From NCBI RefSeq assembly GCF_900104215.1, contig NZ_FMXO01000015.1, positions 61,368 through 125,367 on the forward strand: a DNA stretch of 64,000 nt. Reading direction: 5' to 3'. Within the stretch, counting starts at the first letter, position 1. The number at the start of each line of letters is the position of its first letter. Source of the DNA: Desulfonatronum thiosulfatophilum. GTDB lineage: Bacteria > Desulfobacterota > Desulfovibrionia > Desulfovibrionales > Desulfonatronaceae. Position numbers and translations under genes: made by a program. The notes below the pieces were generated by a model. It ran no database searches. It saw only the letters and a program-made list of their open reading frames with translations, and was not told the DNA's origin. Shown piece by piece: positions 45,366 through 54,883 of this stretch.

Positions 45366-47120
45366 TCAAGCCACATGCGACGGCAGATCTATGATTGTTC
45401 TGGTGTATTCGCCTTCCGTACTTTCAAAACAAAGACGTCCGCCATGATCGGCGATGATTTTCGTAGTGATGCTCAATCCCAAACCGGTCCCTTTTCCTGA
45501 AGGTTTGGTCGTGAAGAACGGCTTGGTGATCCGATCAAGATTCTCGGGAGCTATTCCAACCCCGTGGTCCAGAAATTCTATCCGGACATGCGTGCGGTCA
45601 TCGACGCGGATCTGTTCCGCACGAATTTCAAGGCGCTTGTTGTCGTGCCTGCAATCATATTTCTCATTCAGGGCGTGGCGCGCATTGGTAATGATATTGA
45701 TGAAAACCTGCTGAATTTCCTGGAAATTGACTTCCACTTCCGGAAGATCGTCGAGCAGATCGACCTTCAGGGAAATGCCGTCTCTGCGAATCTTGGTCTG
45801 GGTAAGAAAGATCGTTTCCTCCAGAATGGACGAGATTTGTACGGGATGTTTTTCCTTTTGCCGATTTCGAGCATAGGAAAGTAGATTGTTGACGATCCTG
45901 CTGACGCGTTCGCCTTCCTTGACGATGCGCTCGCCCAGGTCCTTTTCCAGGCTGTTCGAAGCGGACTCGTTAATCAGGATCTGTCCGTAGTTGATAATTC
46001 CCGTGATGGGATTGTTGATCTCATGGGCCACTCCGGCAGCCCACTCACCCACTGCGGCAAGATTCCCGGCCTGAATCCGTTCCGCCTCCAGCGTCATCTT
46101 CTCGGTCACGTCGCTGACCCATAACAAAACGCTTCCCGTCAGTTCGCCGTTGCTGATGGGGAATGCCTTTATTTCCAAGACAAATCCGTCATGAGTGACG
46201 GTCTCGATCACTTTTTCATTTGCGTCAAAACACCTCTGGACCAAGCACCCATTGGATGAAACAGCGCCCTCGCGCAACATTTTCCCGCAGTATTCCAGAA
46301 CGCCTTTGGCTGCCTTGCTGTTGAATCCGTGAACGCCGACGTGATTGGACCACAGCAATTCGAACTTTGGCGAGATCAGGAGCAATGTATCACTGATTGC
46401 GTTCAGCAGGCTGTACAGGTCTCTTTCACCCCGCACAGCGCCCGGTTCGACTACCCGATCCCTCGGAGGCGTCGCGAAATCACCGTGCAGAACGGATCGC
46501 CCGGCGTCGGATATGTCTCGGAGGGCCAGATCCGACAAGACGACACTCCCGCCCTGGGCGTTATTCAGATACAAATCCCAAATATTATTAAGAATTTCTT
46601 CATGCATTTTCCCGGAGCCATCCGGGTACAGTTGCCGAATATGATCATGCTGAGCAATCTCAGGCACGAACTCCTCGTCCATCCGCGACACCATTTCAAG
46701 TCCAATAACCGGAGCAGAAACGTCATCATTCGACACGAGATCAATCAAACGGCTCCCGTGAAGACCTTGCAGGCGGGCCAAAGCCGAATTCCTCCCTCTG
46801 TAAAAATCTCTGTCACAGAGCAGATGATTCTCAACCGGGACGTAACAAGGCTGCCCCGGAAACGTTTCCACGGCCGTCTTCCGTTCACCGGTCGCCCGCG
46901 GAGACTGTTCAGGATGCGGAAGCGAATCAGCCTTGCGATCTCGCATCCCAACGCGGGAATTTCTCCTCTCTAAAGCGTCGCGGACATGACTTCTGTTTGG
47001 CCGCTTGTTGTCTTTGATATTGGCTTTGGAACACGGAACCGAAATCCTGTTTGCGTCGAATTTGCTCACGCCCATGGATTTGCTTTTGATTCCCTTCCCT
47101 TTTGCATCTGTATAGATCAT
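45366..47120 (-). CDS. PAS sensor histidine kinase (start uncertain)
   Basis: The frame holds 584 codons. The C-terminal two thirds are clear: a PAS-like domain (about 245-345), the H-box GVAHEINNPITGIINYG (about 365), N-box NIITNARHALNEK and the GTGLGLSITTKIIADHGG G2 box. It is the soluble NtrB-like class. The first 60-100 residues are basic, lack a family match and have no obvious ribosome-binding site, so the true start may be internal, for example near MSRMDEEF or MHEEIL. No TM segment is seen. It probably signals to the regulator immediately downstream. Confidence 0.8.
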   Translation of the reverse strand: MIYTDAKGKGIKSKSMGVSKFDANRISVPCSKANIKDNKRPNRSHVRDALERRNSRVGMRDRKADSLPHPEQSPRATGERKTAVETFPGQPCYVPVENHLLCDRDFYRGRNSALARLQGLHGSRLIDLVSNDDVSAPVIGLEMVSRMDEEFVPEIAQHDHIRQLYPDGSGKMHEEILNNIWDLYLNNAQGGSVVLSDLALRDISDAGRSVLHGDFATPPRDRVVEPGAVRGERDLYSLLNAISDTLLLISPKFELLWSNHVGVHGFNSKAAKGVLEYCGKMLREGAVSSNGCLVQRCFDANEKVIETVTHDGFVLEIKAFPISNGELTGSVLLWVSDVTEKMTLEAERIQAGNLAAVGEWAAGVAHEINNPITGIINYGQILINESASNSLEKDLGERIVKEGERVSRIVNNLLSYARNRQKEKHPVQISSILEETIFLTQTKIRRDGISLKVDLLDDLPEVEVNFQEIQQVFINIITNARHALNEKYDCRHDNKRLEIRAEQIRVDDRTHVRIEFLDHGVGIAPENLDRITKPFFTTKPSGKGTGLGLSITTKIIADHGGRLCFESTEGEYTRTIIDLPSHVA

Positions 47121-47363
47121 TCCGGCGCATCCTCATGTCTTGCTCAGGTGCGAAATTGCCTTTCCTGCCTTTCATCAACAATGCCCATTTTAATCGATGA
47201 TCAGGCCATGACTAATCAAATACAGTGCCAACCCCATAGACCACTCAACACACCAGAATATTGTGTTTTTTCAAATCGTCCCCCAGCAAGCGGCACTATA
47301 TTCTCAAATCACAAGAATGACTTCTTAAGAATTCCAGCCTGTAGCGGGGATAATAGCGCCAAG

Positions 47364-47399
47364 CCCTGATTCCTTTTTCTCAAGAAAAAGGAATCAGGG
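47364..47399. terminator. Strong hairpin upstream of paralogue B
   Basis: A 15-base perfect stem (CCCTGATTCCTTTTT with its complement) has a six-base loop. It lies between the divergent kinase and paralogue B. It could insulate the two promoters or be the remnant terminator of a lost gene; a flanking U-run is lacking. Confidence 0.55.
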
Positions 47400-47477
47400 G
47401 CCTGGAAATTGAAGACATTCAAGGATCTTTTTTTATTTTTATTGTTGAATTTCAAACAATTAATTCAAGCCTAACAT

Positions 47478-47493
47478 TGGCATTATTTTTGAT
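47478..47493 (+). promoter_or_regulatory. Sigma-54-like upstream element of small paralogue B
   Basis: TGGCATTATTTTTGAT differs from the element at 43482-43497 by one base, and both are followed by a GATTCAG block. The -24 part matches sigma-54 promoters, while the -12 part has GA instead of GC. It lies 91 bases before ATG 47585. Confidence 0.5.
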
Positions 47494-47584
47494 TGATTCA
47501 GAGGGTTAATCATAATCCGCGTCATTTCCCATCAGCAGTTGATTTCATGCGGGTATCAACCTTTGTCCCTGTGAGGAGGAGAAA

Positions 47585-47905
47585 ATGTCAGATACGGTAG
47601 TCAAGTCGAGGTATGAAAAAAAGTCGGCGGAATCCTGGAATATATTTCTTGCATCATTGGAGGAGTCGCTGAACGACCTGGAAAAGGACATCGATGAAGC
47701 CGCCAACATGAAAGACATTTGCACGGATGAATGGTGCGAGGCCATTGAGCATGTCATCGACGATCTGAACAAGAACCTGTTCGCCATCAGTGAGCCGAGA
47801 TGGGCTTCGAAAGAAGATTCAAACCGAATCAAACAACTGCGGAAAAAAGTCTATGACCTGTACGCCAAGTACAAGCAAACGGCTCAGGAAGCGAAGACCG
47901 CCTGA
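47585..47905 (+). CDS. Small helical protein, paralogue B
   Basis: A 106-residue paralogue of the 43656 product. The shared core runs from ESWNIFLASLEESLNDLEKD to EHVIDDLNKNLFAIS, followed by a longer basic helix with KKVYDLYAKYKQT. A GAGGAGGAGAAA site precedes the ATG. Desulforedoxin starts 58 bases downstream on the same strand, so the two may be cotranscribed. No family is recognised. The regular heptad-like pattern suggests a helical bundle or a binding adaptor. Confidence 0.72.
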   Translation: MSDTVVKSRYEKKSAESWNIFLASLEESLNDLEKDIDEAANMKDICTDEWCEAIEHVIDDLNKNLFAISEPRWASKEDSNRIKQLRKKVYDLYAKYKQTAQEAKTA

Positions 47906-47963
47906 ACCTCATGAAGCCCTTTTTGGATATGATATTTAATTTTTAACCGGTAAGGAGTACGTC

Positions 47964-48077
47964 ATGGCTAACGTAGGTGAAATGTATAAGTGTGAAATGT
48001 GCGGCAACGTCGTGGAAGTAAAGGAAGCCGGCAGCGGCGAACTGTCCTGCTGCGAAGCTCCCATGGTCAAGCAATAA
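47964..48077 (+). CDS. dsr: Desulforedoxin
   Basis: A 37-residue rubredoxin-like iron protein. Four cysteines are arranged as C-X2-C (YKCEMCG) and adjacent CC (LSCCEAP), the diagnostic spacing of desulforedoxin, and it ends in MVKQ like the Desulfovibrio gigas protein. It binds one Fe(Cys)4 per monomer and forms a homodimer; a related domain forms the N-terminus of desulfoferrodoxin. A TAAGGAGTACGTC site precedes the ATG. Its role in electron transfer to oxygen-defence enzymes is inferred from relatives. Confidence 0.93.
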   Translation: MANVGEMYKCEMCGNVVEVKEAGSGELSCCEAPMVKQ

Positions 48078-48102
48078 CCACGATTGGCTTTCGTGCTGAT
48101 CA

Positions 48103-48140
48103 CGGCGCCCGGAGATAATTTCTCCGGGCGCCGTTTTTTT
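48103..48140 (+). terminator. Intrinsic terminator after desulforedoxin
   Basis: CGGCGCCCGGAGA pairs perfectly with TCTCCGGGCGCCG over a five-base loop, followed by seven T. It ends the paralogue B-desulforedoxin transcript. Confidence 0.95.
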
Positions 48141-48147
48141 ATCCTCC

Positions 48148-48340
48148 CATCGCAATCGAAATCGCAATCGAAATCGAAATCGAAATCGCAATCGAAATCG
48201 ATTGCAATAAGCAATAAGCAATGGACTATGGGCAATAGGGCAATAGGGCGATGGGCTGGGAGCGCCGCACCCCAGTACGGCCAGTTTTCCGCATGGCCGG
48301 ACGATTTCGATTTCGATGGCGATTTCGATTTGGATTGTGA
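48148..48340. repeat. Inverted pair of 12-mer tracts around a GC palindrome
   Basis: A forward tract (48148-48200) and a reverse tract (48303-48340) enclose a single copy of the CCGCACCCCAGTACGG palindrome and a short direct repeat (GCAATAGGGC-like). This is the same nested arrangement seen at 25051-25258. It lies between desulforedoxin and the RND gene end. Confidence 0.8.
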
Positions 48341-48354
48341 TGGGGCGTGAGGGT

Positions 48355-51300
48355 TTACTGATCTTTGGGCGGGTGGGTGTGGAAATACAGCACCGGGATC
48401 AGGAGGAGGGTCAGGGGGACGGAGATCAGGACTCCGCTGGCCAGGGTCAGGCCCAAAGGTTCAAGTGATGGTTCAAAGATCAGCACCCCGCTGCCGAACA
48501 TCACGGTTGCGGCGGTGAGGATGATCGGCCGGGTGCGTTGGGCTCCGGCCTGGATCACGGCTTTGCGCAGTTCCATGCCTTCCTGCTCGCGTTTGCGGAT
48601 GAAATCCACCAGCAGGATGGAATTGCGGGCCACGATGCCCGCCAGGGCGATAACGCCCAAAATTCCCGTGCCGGCAATATCAATACCCCAGATCCAGTGG
48701 GCCGGCATCACGCCGATGAAGATCAGCGGAATGGGCATCATGATCAGAAACGGCAGGCCGTACGATCCGAACCATCCGGCCAGCAGGACGTAGATGATCA
48801 ACATCACCACCGCCCCGGCCGCACCCAGATCAATGTACACATCCCGCGTCATTTCCCATTCCCCGGCCCAGTAGAGGCTGGAATGGGCAGTATCCTCGGG
48901 CAGCGACAGCCAGCGTACGGGGATCGCTTCCTCGCCGTACTCCCGGCGCAGGTCGTCCTGAACATCCTGCTGCACGGTCACGGCCTGGGCAATGGAACGG
49001 TCCAGATCCGCCACGATCGTGATCACCGGGAGCTGATCGCGACGGTAGCGAACCGGATCGCCGGCTTGAAACCGAAACTCCACCAGCTCTTCCAGGGGCG
49101 CCGAAGCGCCGGTCCGGCTGGGAACATGCAGCGCCCTGAGGGCATCCGGATTGCCGCGCCGGTGTTCATCCAGCCGCAGAATGATCGGCACCGGGTCGCG
49201 GGATACGATCCCCGGCAGATCGGCCACATGCCGGCCGTCCACGGCCATGCGCAGGGTACGCGTGATCTCTCCGGGCGCGACGCCGTGCGCCGCGGCGCGC
49301 TGGGGGTCGATTTCGAGATTCAGCACGTCCAGCGGCGATCTCGGAATCTGTTCAATTCCCACCACGCCGGGCTGGCGGCTCAAGGCCCGCACGACCCGCT
49401 CGGCCAGGACCTGCCGGGCCTCGGCATCCGGCCCGTAGATTTCCACGGTAATGTCCCGGTCATTGGATGGCCCCGATGGAATGCGGCCGATGTATCCAAA
49501 GGCGTTGTAGGGCTTCAGCCAGTCGCCAAGCCGACCGGCCACTTCCCGGCCGACCTCGTAGCTTTGCCGCTCCCGCTCCTCCTGGGGAACCATTTCCACA
49601 TGGACGGCGGCCAGATGCGGCGGCGTGTCCTGAGGCACGGGAATCTCCGCGGGCGGATAGATCAGCGGCCCGTCCAGACCGGCATAAATGGTCAGGCTTT
49701 GCACTTCCTCCAGTTCCCGGAGATGCCCGCCCAGGGCGGATGTGGCGGCAAGGGTATCCGTAAGCGTTGATCCGGCGGGCAGTTCCACATGCACGACGAA
49801 TATCTGGCGATCCAGTAGCGGCGTCAGTCCGACCTGCACCAGGCGGAACCAGACCATGGAAATGCTGGCCAGGAGCAGAACGACCAGAATCAGGTAGAGA
49901 ATCCAGCGCAAAAGTCCGCGGGCCAGGAAGGGGCCGATGACGGCCCTGTAGATCCGGGTATAGCGCTGCCCTTCCCGATGTCCGTTTTCCTGGTTCCCGT
50001 TGTTTGCGGACCGATCGACCTTCAGCAGGCGCAGGCCGAAATACGGGGTAATGCTCAGAGCGATGAGCAGCGAGAACATCACGGCCACGGATGCGCCCAC
50101 GGGAATGGCGCGGATGTACTGGCCCATTTCCCCGGTGATGTAGGCCGTGGGCAGCAGGGTCGCCACCACGAGCAGGTCGGCGAGAATGGTGGGATTACCG
50201 ACCTCGTTCACGGCCCGTACGGTCAATTCCCGGCTTTTCTCGCCGGCATTGCGAAACTGCCGGGAGATGTTCTCCAGCATGACCACGGCATCGTCGGACA
50301 GGATGCCGATGGCCAGGATCATGGCCGCGATGGAGACCGGGTTCAGGGTGAAGTCGAATCGGTTGTAGACATAGGGCACGATGGCCAGGGACGAGGGCAT
50401 CATCATGGCAATGATCACCGCGGCCCGCCAGCCCAGGCCGATCCAGATGATGCCCACGACCACCAGGGTGCCGGTCAGCAACTGCCGCAGGACCCTGCGG
50501 ACCCGTTCCGTGGCGTCCTTTCCGGCATCGTATCCCGCCGTGAGCCGGACATCATCCGGAAGCAGTTCCAACCGCAGCTCTTCCATCCGTTCCAGAACCC
50601 GCTGGGTCACGTCGCTGACGTTGCGTCCGGCCAGGGTGGTCACTCCCAGGGTGACGGCGGGATGCGCCTCGGCCTGATCGCGGTGCCAGTACAGCACCGC
50701 CTCCTTGCGCAGTGCAACGCCGTCCCGGATGTCCGCGACGTCTTCGAGATGAACCGGGCCGAAATCCCCCTCCCCCACGGGAATGCGAGCCAGAACGCGG
50801 CGGTCGCTGAGGTTCGCGCCGGATTGGACCCTGGTCACCGGAGCATCTTCCAGCGTTCCCGCCGGAAGCTGTCCGGCGAGACCGGCAAAGGCCTCCTCGA
50901 GCTGGTGGAACCGGATGCCGCGGGCCGCCATGTCTTCCGGTCGCGGCAGGACTTCCACTGCCCGGGCCTCTCCGCCATGACGGGTGATGCTCCGGACTCC
51001 GGCCACCGGTTCCAGGCGGGCGGCAAATTCTCCGGCAATCAGCTCCAGTTCCCGGGGCGAACGGCTGCGGCTGCTCAGGGTGGCAATGAACATCACCAGC
51101 CGCTGCTCGCCGAAGGTCTCGATCACCACCGGGCCGGCATCCACGGGCAGCAGCTCCGCATTGGCGCTGAACACTTCCTGCAGTTTGGCGAAGGCCGTGG
51201 CTTCGGCGGTGCCGGCCTCGAACTCCACGGCCAGCAGCGCGGCGTGGTCCGTGCTGCTGGAGCGGACTTCGGTCACCGTCGCGAGGCGGCGCACCCAGGA

Positions 51301-51522
51301 CCCGGCCTGACGTGCCAGCTGATCGTCCACTCGTTCCGTGCCGCCGCCGGGCCAGGGGATGATCACCATGGCCGTGGGCACATCGATGTCCGGGCGATCT
51401 TCCCTGGGCGTGACCAGCAGGCCGTATCCGCCGAGAATCAAACATGAAATCACGAACAACGGCACCAGCGGCGAATCCAGCAGCCGATCCGCGATCCATC
51501 CGGCCAGACCCAATTTTTCCAT
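48355..51522 (-). CDS. RND efflux transporter, inner-membrane subunit
   Basis: A 1055-residue AcrB/MdtB-class proton-driven exporter. Two repeats each have a large periplasmic domain. TM4 carries the proton-relay GILSDDAVVMLENISRQ, and the second half has the matching GVIALAGIVARNSILLVDFI. Its start shares one base with the HlyD stop (TGATG), so it is translated after it. Substrates cannot be deduced. The lack of CzcA-specific metal motifs favours the multidrug/hydrophobic class. Confidence 0.93.
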   Translation of the reverse strand: MEKLGLAGWIADRLLDSPLVPLFVISCLILGGYGLLVTPREDRPDIDVPTAMVIIPWPGGGTERVDDQLARQAGSWVRRLATVTEVRSSSTDHAALLAVEFEAGTAEATAFAKLQEVFSANAELLPVDAGPVVIETFGEQRLVMFIATLSSRSRSPRELELIAGEFAARLEPVAGVRSITRHGGEARAVEVLPRPEDMAARGIRFHQLEEAFAGLAGQLPAGTLEDAPVTRVQSGANLSDRRVLARIPVGEGDFGPVHLEDVADIRDGVALRKEAVLYWHRDQAEAHPAVTLGVTTLAGRNVSDVTQRVLERMEELRLELLPDDVRLTAGYDAGKDATERVRRVLRQLLTGTLVVVGIIWIGLGWRAAVIIAMMMPSSLAIVPYVYNRFDFTLNPVSIAAMILAIGILSDDAVVMLENISRQFRNAGEKSRELTVRAVNEVGNPTILADLLVVATLLPTAYITGEMGQYIRAIPVGASVAVMFSLLIALSITPYFGLRLLKVDRSANNGNQENGHREGQRYTRIYRAVIGPFLARGLLRWILYLILVVLLLASISMVWFRLVQVGLTPLLDRQIFVVHVELPAGSTLTDTLAATSALGGHLRELEEVQSLTIYAGLDGPLIYPPAEIPVPQDTPPHLAAVHVEMVPQEERERQSYEVGREVAGRLGDWLKPYNAFGYIGRIPSGPSNDRDITVEIYGPDAEARQVLAERVVRALSRQPGVVGIEQIPRSPLDVLNLEIDPQRAAAHGVAPGEITRTLRMAVDGRHVADLPGIVSRDPVPIILRLDEHRRGNPDALRALHVPSRTGASAPLEELVEFRFQAGDPVRYRRDQLPVITIVADLDRSIAQAVTVQQDVQDDLRREYGEEAIPVRWLSLPEDTAHSSLYWAGEWEMTRDVYIDLGAAGAVVMLIIYVLLAGWFGSYGLPFLIMMPIPLIFIGVMPAHWIWGIDIAGTGILGVIALAGIVARNSILLVDFIRKREQEGMELRKAVIQAGAQRTRPIILTAATVMFGSGVLIFEPSLEPLGLTLASGVLISVPLTLLLIPVLYFHTHPPKDQ

Positions 51523-52712
51523 CAGGGCCGCGACGTCCTTTCCGGAAGCACCCGCTGCCCCTCCCGCAATTCCGGGGAGGGATTCACAACGACAATTTCT
51601 CCGGGCTGCAGTCCCTGAGCAACCGGGATCAGGTCGCCCTCTCCGTAGTCCCTTGCCATGACGCTGATCCAGCGCAGTGCAAGAACATGCTCCCCGCCCT
51701 CCTCTTCCACCACCAGCACGCTGTTCAACTGACCGCGGCGGATCAGCGCATTTGCGGGCAGGGCCGCCGGCGCCCGGTCACTCATGTCCCGGTCTTGAAC
51801 CAGCACGTCCACGACATGGCCCGGCTGCAGCGCATCCGGCGGAGAGTCCACGGCAAGGCGCAGACGCTGCCCCACGGCGGCTTCCTCCAGGGCGGGAATG
51901 ACGGCCACGAATTCCGCGCGCACGGGTTCCGGCAGCAGGGGGCTGGTCACGAACAGGGATTCTTCCGTCGGCATCCTGTTGGCGATGGGTGTCGGAACCG
52001 CGACATCAATCCGCAGGGCGGAGCGATCCTCCAGGATCAGGATCGGGGTGCCGGGTCCGACGAACGCGCCTTCGTCCACGGCGACCTCGCTGACGATGCC
52101 GGGAAACGGCGCCGCCAGATTCGCATAGTCGAGATTGACGCGCTGGGCCTGCAGTTCCGATGCTGCCTGCCGGACCGCGGCGTCGAGTTCCTGCTCCCGG
52201 ACCTGGGCCTGCTCCAGCCGGTTGCGGGCCACGAGATCCTCGCTGTACAGCCGTTGCAGACGCCGGACATTCTTCACGGCCTGCTCGTGGGCGATTTGCG
52301 CGGCTGCCAGTTGATCACCGGCAGCGGCAATCGCGGCCTCCACTTCCCGGGATTCGATGATCGCCAGCACGTCCCCGGCCTGGACCTGATCCCCGGCCCG
52401 CACGGGAATCGAGTTGACCGCGCCGCTCATCCGCGTGCTCAGCACGGCCCGACGATCCGGCCGAACCACGCCGGGAAAGCGGCGGAACGTCTCCGCGGGC
52501 CAGGGCTGCACTTCGGCGGTTTCCACCACGACCGGCTCCATTGTTTCGGCCTCGGTCATGGGCTGTCCGTTTCCGGATTCCGAGCAGCCGCACAGCAGCA
52601 GCACGGCAACCCCGGCCAGGCAGATCCGAATCCGGGACGCAATGCCTCCAGCGCACCATTGCCGCACCGAAAAGCGCAGCCGCGAATCATGGCGATGATC
52701 CGCCAGGTTCAT
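51522..52712 (-). CDS. RND efflux periplasmic adaptor (HlyD/MexA type)
   Basis: A 396-residue membrane-fusion lipoprotein (lipobox LLLCGC near residue 35) with lipoyl halves, a coiled-coil hairpin (AAAGDQLAAAQIAHEQAVKN region) and beta-barrel segments. The ATG at 52712 overlaps the TolC-like stop (ATGA), the best-coupled start. The frame remains open to 52964, but those codons lie within the upstream gene. It is the middle gene of a three-part efflux operon. Confidence 0.92.
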   Translation of the reverse strand: MNLADHRHDSRLRFSVRQWCAGGIASRIRICLAGVAVLLLCGCSESGNGQPMTEAETMEPVVVETAEVQPWPAETFRRFPGVVRPDRRAVLSTRMSGAVNSIPVRAGDQVQAGDVLAIIESREVEAAIAAAGDQLAAAQIAHEQAVKNVRRLQRLYSEDLVARNRLEQAQVREQELDAAVRQAASELQAQRVNLDYANLAAPFPGIVSEVAVDEGAFVGPGTPILILEDRSALRIDVAVPTPIANRMPTEESLFVTSPLLPEPVRAEFVAVIPALEEAAVGQRLRLAVDSPPDALQPGHVVDVLVQDRDMSDRAPAALPANALIRRGQLNSVLVVEEEGGEHVLALRWISVMARDYGEGDLIPVAQGLQPGEIVVVNPSPELREGQRVLPERTSRP

Positions 52713-54091
52713 GGCCGCTCCCCGGAGAGCGCCAGGAGCGGATCCCGGCCATGGCTGAGATAGGCGCTCATGGACGCCACAAGTGCGCGGTATTGATGCC
52801 GGACATGTTCCAGCCGGGTCTGGTGCAAAATGGCCTGGGCCGCCAGCAGGTCGGTCATGTTCCCCAGCCCCTCCTCGTATTGCCGCCGGGCCAGGTTTGC
52901 CGCGGTGGACGCGGATTCCAGGGCAAGGTTCGAGGCCTGCCACGCGGACCAGCCGACATGCCACGCGCTGGAGGCGATTTCCTGCTCCCGGGTCGCCTCC
53001 CGGCGGGCCTGGGACAATTCAATGCGCGACAGGCTGGTCCGGGCCCGCTCCTCCGCGATGTCCCCCTGCCGGTCCATGCCCGCAAAAAGCGTCCATTGCA
53101 GATTCACGGCCACAACCCAGCTGTCCGAATCCGTGTCGATGGGCTTCGAGCTGTCGAACCATTGCCGGCGGGCCAGGAAGTTGACCCGGGGCAACCACCG
53201 CGCGCCGGCCCGTTCCAGGCCCGCCGCGGCTGCTTCAACCCTGGTCTCCATGGCCAGCAGATCCTTGCGCGGCGCGGCGGGAAAAACCTCGGTCGGGGGC
53301 TGGGGCCGGGGCAGGTCGCTGGTCAGGATCAGGTCTTCCCGGGACGGCAGCCCAAGAAACGTGGCCAGATCCGTTCGCGCCTCGTGGAGGTCGCCCCGGG
53401 CTTCCATCAGGCGGGCCCTGCTCGTCTCGTATTCCGTGTTCGCCCGCAACACGTCCAGCCGCGCCACAAAGCCTTCCTCATAAGCCCGGCGGGCCGACTC
53501 ATGGGCCTGCCTTGCGGCCTCCACGGCCATCACGCCGGCACTGACCGCATACTCCCCCACGGCCACGGCGAAATAGCGCCGGGCCGTTTCCAGCCGAACC
53601 ATTTCCGCGCCCCACTCCCGGGCCAACCGGCGTGTTTCCACACCAAGACCGGCCTGTTTCCGGACTTTCCAGCCATCCACATTGACCAGCGGCTGGACCA
53701 CCTGGAGGGCGGTGAACGTCCCTTCCACCGGGCCGAAGTCCCGGCTGACCAGGCGAGGCGGAAGCGTCAACGTAGGAAGGGTGATGTCGTTGATGAACGA
53801 GGAGTCCGCGCGCAGCCAGGTGGCGTCGGCGGTCAGTCGCGGCAGGAATACCTGGGCGGAACGGGTATGGCCGGCTTCGGCAACAGCCTCTTCCGCGGCC
53901 AGACTTTGCAGCTCCACGGCATGGCGATGCGCCAGGTCCAGGGCGTCTTCGAAACTGAGTTCCATTGCCCGGGCGTCGAGGCCCGTCAACAGTACGAGCG
54001 CCGTCGCAGTACATGCAGCGAAGAAGCGTCGTATGCCGCCACCCTTGTCCGATTTGAGCGATTTGCGTTCTGGAGTTGCGGTATCAAGCAT
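52709..54091 (-). CDS. TolC-family outer-membrane efflux protein
   Basis: A 460-residue protein with a signal segment (CTATALVLLTGLDARA, ending near residue 42) and two repeated TolC domains rich in Ala/Arg/Glu helices. It forms the outer-membrane channel. The ATG at 54091 (MLDTATPE) is chosen for its proximity to the signal peptide; an in-frame ATG at 54130 is possible. Transcription order is TolC, adaptor, RND pump. Confidence 0.9.
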   Translation of the reverse strand: MLDTATPERKSLKSDKGGGIRRFFAACTATALVLLTGLDARAMELSFEDALDLAHRHAVELQSLAAEEAVAEAGHTRSAQVFLPRLTADATWLRADSSFINDITLPTLTLPPRLVSRDFGPVEGTFTALQVVQPLVNVDGWKVRKQAGLGVETRRLAREWGAEMVRLETARRYFAVAVGEYAVSAGVMAVEAARQAHESARRAYEEGFVARLDVLRANTEYETSRARLMEARGDLHEARTDLATFLGLPSREDLILTSDLPRPQPPTEVFPAAPRKDLLAMETRVEAAAAGLERAGARWLPRVNFLARRQWFDSSKPIDTDSDSWVVAVNLQWTLFAGMDRQGDIAEERARTSLSRIELSQARREATREQEIASSAWHVGWSAWQASNLALESASTAANLARRQYEEGLGNMTDLLAAQAILHQTRLEHVRHQYRALVASMSAYLSHGRDPLLALSGERP

Positions 54092-54307
54092 GAACAAGAT
54101 TGCTTCGCCCCGATATGTAGGGGCTTGCATTGATTGCCGGGGATTCTGTCCGCGGTTGAAGCCCCGGAGGGGCCGAGAGGATGGCCGCCGCCTGCTTCAG
54201 GCTTATCCACGGGTAATGACCCGAAGAGCTCGAAACAGTGCGGCGGCAGAAATGGATGTGGGGAACCTGGAGTAACGTTCCTCTATCAGCAGGGCAGTTA
54301 TACAAGC

Positions 54308-54859
54308 CTACCCGGAACTTGCCTTTTTGGCGTATGATTCCACCACGGAATCATACTTTTCATGGATCATCAGCCTGTCGAACTCCATGAACTCTTCCAA
54401 CAGGGCCTCTTCTTCCCGGTCGGTGAAATAGTTCCTGGAAGCCGGGAAGAAGACCTTGTCCTCCTTCTCGATGTGTTCGGGATACAGGTCGACCAGGGCT
54501 CGAAGGTTCTCTTCGATCCGATCCAGTGCGGATTCATCGCCATTGCGGTACCGCGCATTGGCCTGTTCGATCTTCTGGACGACTTTTCTCGCGTAGACAT
54601 GATCTGCAATCAATTCGTCCATCATTCGCCTGTCCTCGGTGGACAGACCCTTTTCGTCAAGCTTCTTGAATAGAATATCCTCTTCTTTGCCATGATGCGT
54701 TCTGTCGGCATAGGTACGGATGAAATCAACGGCAATATCCACCAGTTCAGGGTCGATCCGGTTTCCTTTCCGGATGTAACCGGCAGTTTCCTCGATCAGG
54801 GATATCATCCGTTCGATCACCCGGTGTTCTTTCATCAGTTGCCCTCGGGCCTGCATCAC
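54308..54859 (-). CDS. Hemerythrin HHE domain protein
   Basis: A 183-residue protein with a four-helix HHE domain. Potential diiron ligands are His in KEHRVIERM, THHGKEEDILF, ADHVYARK and EHIEKEDKVFFP. Such proteins bind oxygen or act in oxidative/nitrosative defence. A C-terminal helix follows. It lies 24 bases after the HPr-like gene on the same strand, so the two probably form an operon. Confidence 0.9.
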   Translation of the reverse strand: MMQARGQLMKEHRVIERMISLIEETAGYIRKGNRIDPELVDIAVDFIRTYADRTHHGKEEDILFKKLDEKGLSTEDRRMMDELIADHVYARKVVQKIEQANARYRNGDESALDRIEENLRALVDLYPEHIEKEDKVFFPASRNYFTDREEEALLEEFMEFDRLMIHEKYDSVVESYAKKASSG

Positions 54860-54883
54860 GCACCTCCTCTGTCAGTTCGTGAC

